DNA of 59,217 nucleotides, taken from NCBI RefSeq assembly GCF_009932355.1, contig NZ_LEKU01000015.1, positions 1 through 59,217 on the forward strand, read 5' to 3'. Below, one piece after another: positions 59,163 through 59,217 of the stretch. Position 1 is the first letter of the stretch. Each line of letters starts with the position of its first letter. The DNA comes from Riemerella anatipestifer_E (GTDB lineage Bacteria > Bacteroidota > Bacteroidia > Flavobacteriales > Weeksellaceae). Both the position numbers and the translations under genes were made by a program. Below the pieces are notes generated by a model, which worked only from the letters and a program-made list of their open reading frames with translations, was not told where the DNA came from and did not search any database.

Positions 59163-59217
59163 CACATAACAAACAAATTGGCAATAGAGCCGGTGAAGTA
59201 CTTCTATTGAACTTTTG
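59163..59217 (+). repeat. attC-like site 11, left part
   Basis: CACATAACAAACAAATTGGC, AATAGAGCCGG and onward. The right half is outside the window, so its type cannot be assigned. Confidence 0.6.

Larger units (their letters stand above)
57964..59217 (+). mobile_element. gene cassette 11: tet(X), runs off the window
   Basis: Starts TTATGTGCC; its attC opens with GGCACATAAC (59161-59170), the reverse complement of GTTATGTGCC. The attC continues past the window edge. Confidence 0.75.

Noticed and set aside
44358..59217. Search for an integrase or transposase that could mobilise the array
   Set aside because: None of the longer frames carries tyrosine-recombinase (R...HxxR...Y) or DDE transposase features; the mobilising enzyme, if any, is outside the window.

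Overview
ORGANISM. The window is AT-rich. Many genes are preceded by the Bacteroidetes -7 promoter element TAnnTTTG, few have a recognisable Shine-Dalgarno, and the gene content is flavobacterial: the MoxR/Bat operon, split MetH, DUF4834, YfhO and HU-like proteins. With erm(F), tet(X), a PER-like class A beta-lactamase and an IS982-family element, the best guess is Weeksellaceae, most likely Riemerella (anatipestifer-like). This is inference; no 16S rRNA is present.

LAYOUT, CHROMOSOMAL PART (1-44.5 kb). The left edge holds the 3' end of an IS982-type transposase. Three paralogous loci (0.2-2.3 kb, 19.7-23.4 kb, 33.6-36.7 kb) each carry a promoter, a structured RNA of about 370-395 nt with an intrinsic terminator, and a pair of secreted protein genes with conserved N-termini and different C-termini. 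Two of the three also carry a gene for an HU-like DNA-binding protein. Between them lie ordinary chromosomal genes: glycosyltransferase and YfhO envelope genes, rlmB, the moxR-batABCD operon, marC, aroB, proline dehydrogenase, a SAM-I riboswitch followed by split metH and metF, a ketoacyl synthase divergent from bioF-bioD-bioA, an rsmB-type methyltransferase, a CCA-adding enzyme, aconitase, a flippase and an NADPH-dependent reductase.

LAYOUT, ACCESSORY PART (44.56 kb to the right edge). This is an integron-type gene cassette array without an integrase in the window. Eleven attC-like hairpin sites of several sequence types separate the cassettes. In all eleven cassettes the first 8-10 bases are the reverse complement of the bases that open that cassette's own attC, as expected if each was inserted as a circle through a G|TT crossover. 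One of these pairings lacks the crossover G. Cargo in order: erm(F) (inverted), a decayed cassette, a small PH-like membrane protein, a cassette carrying a promoter but no convincing gene, a PER-like beta-lactamase, a 5.3-kb five-gene copper-resistance cassette, a second promoter cassette, a lipocalin-like lipoprotein, a hypoxanthine/uracil-DNA-glycosylase-like protein, a probable HEPN-type protein, and tet(X). The array runs off the right edge inside the attC of tet(X).

HOW IT WORKS TOGETHER. Most cassette genes start only 17-41 nt inside their cassette and so have no room for a promoter. The duplicated promoter cassette (promoter inside its attC) sits directly upstream of the beta-lactamase and of the lipoprotein gene, and a TATATTTG element lies just left of the first cassette. 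The array therefore looks like a cassette platform adapted to Bacteroidetes promoters, carrying resistance to macrolides, beta-lactams, copper and tetracyclines plus possible phage-defence cargo. The metH riboswitch shows a complete pair of mutually exclusive helices controlling the start codon.
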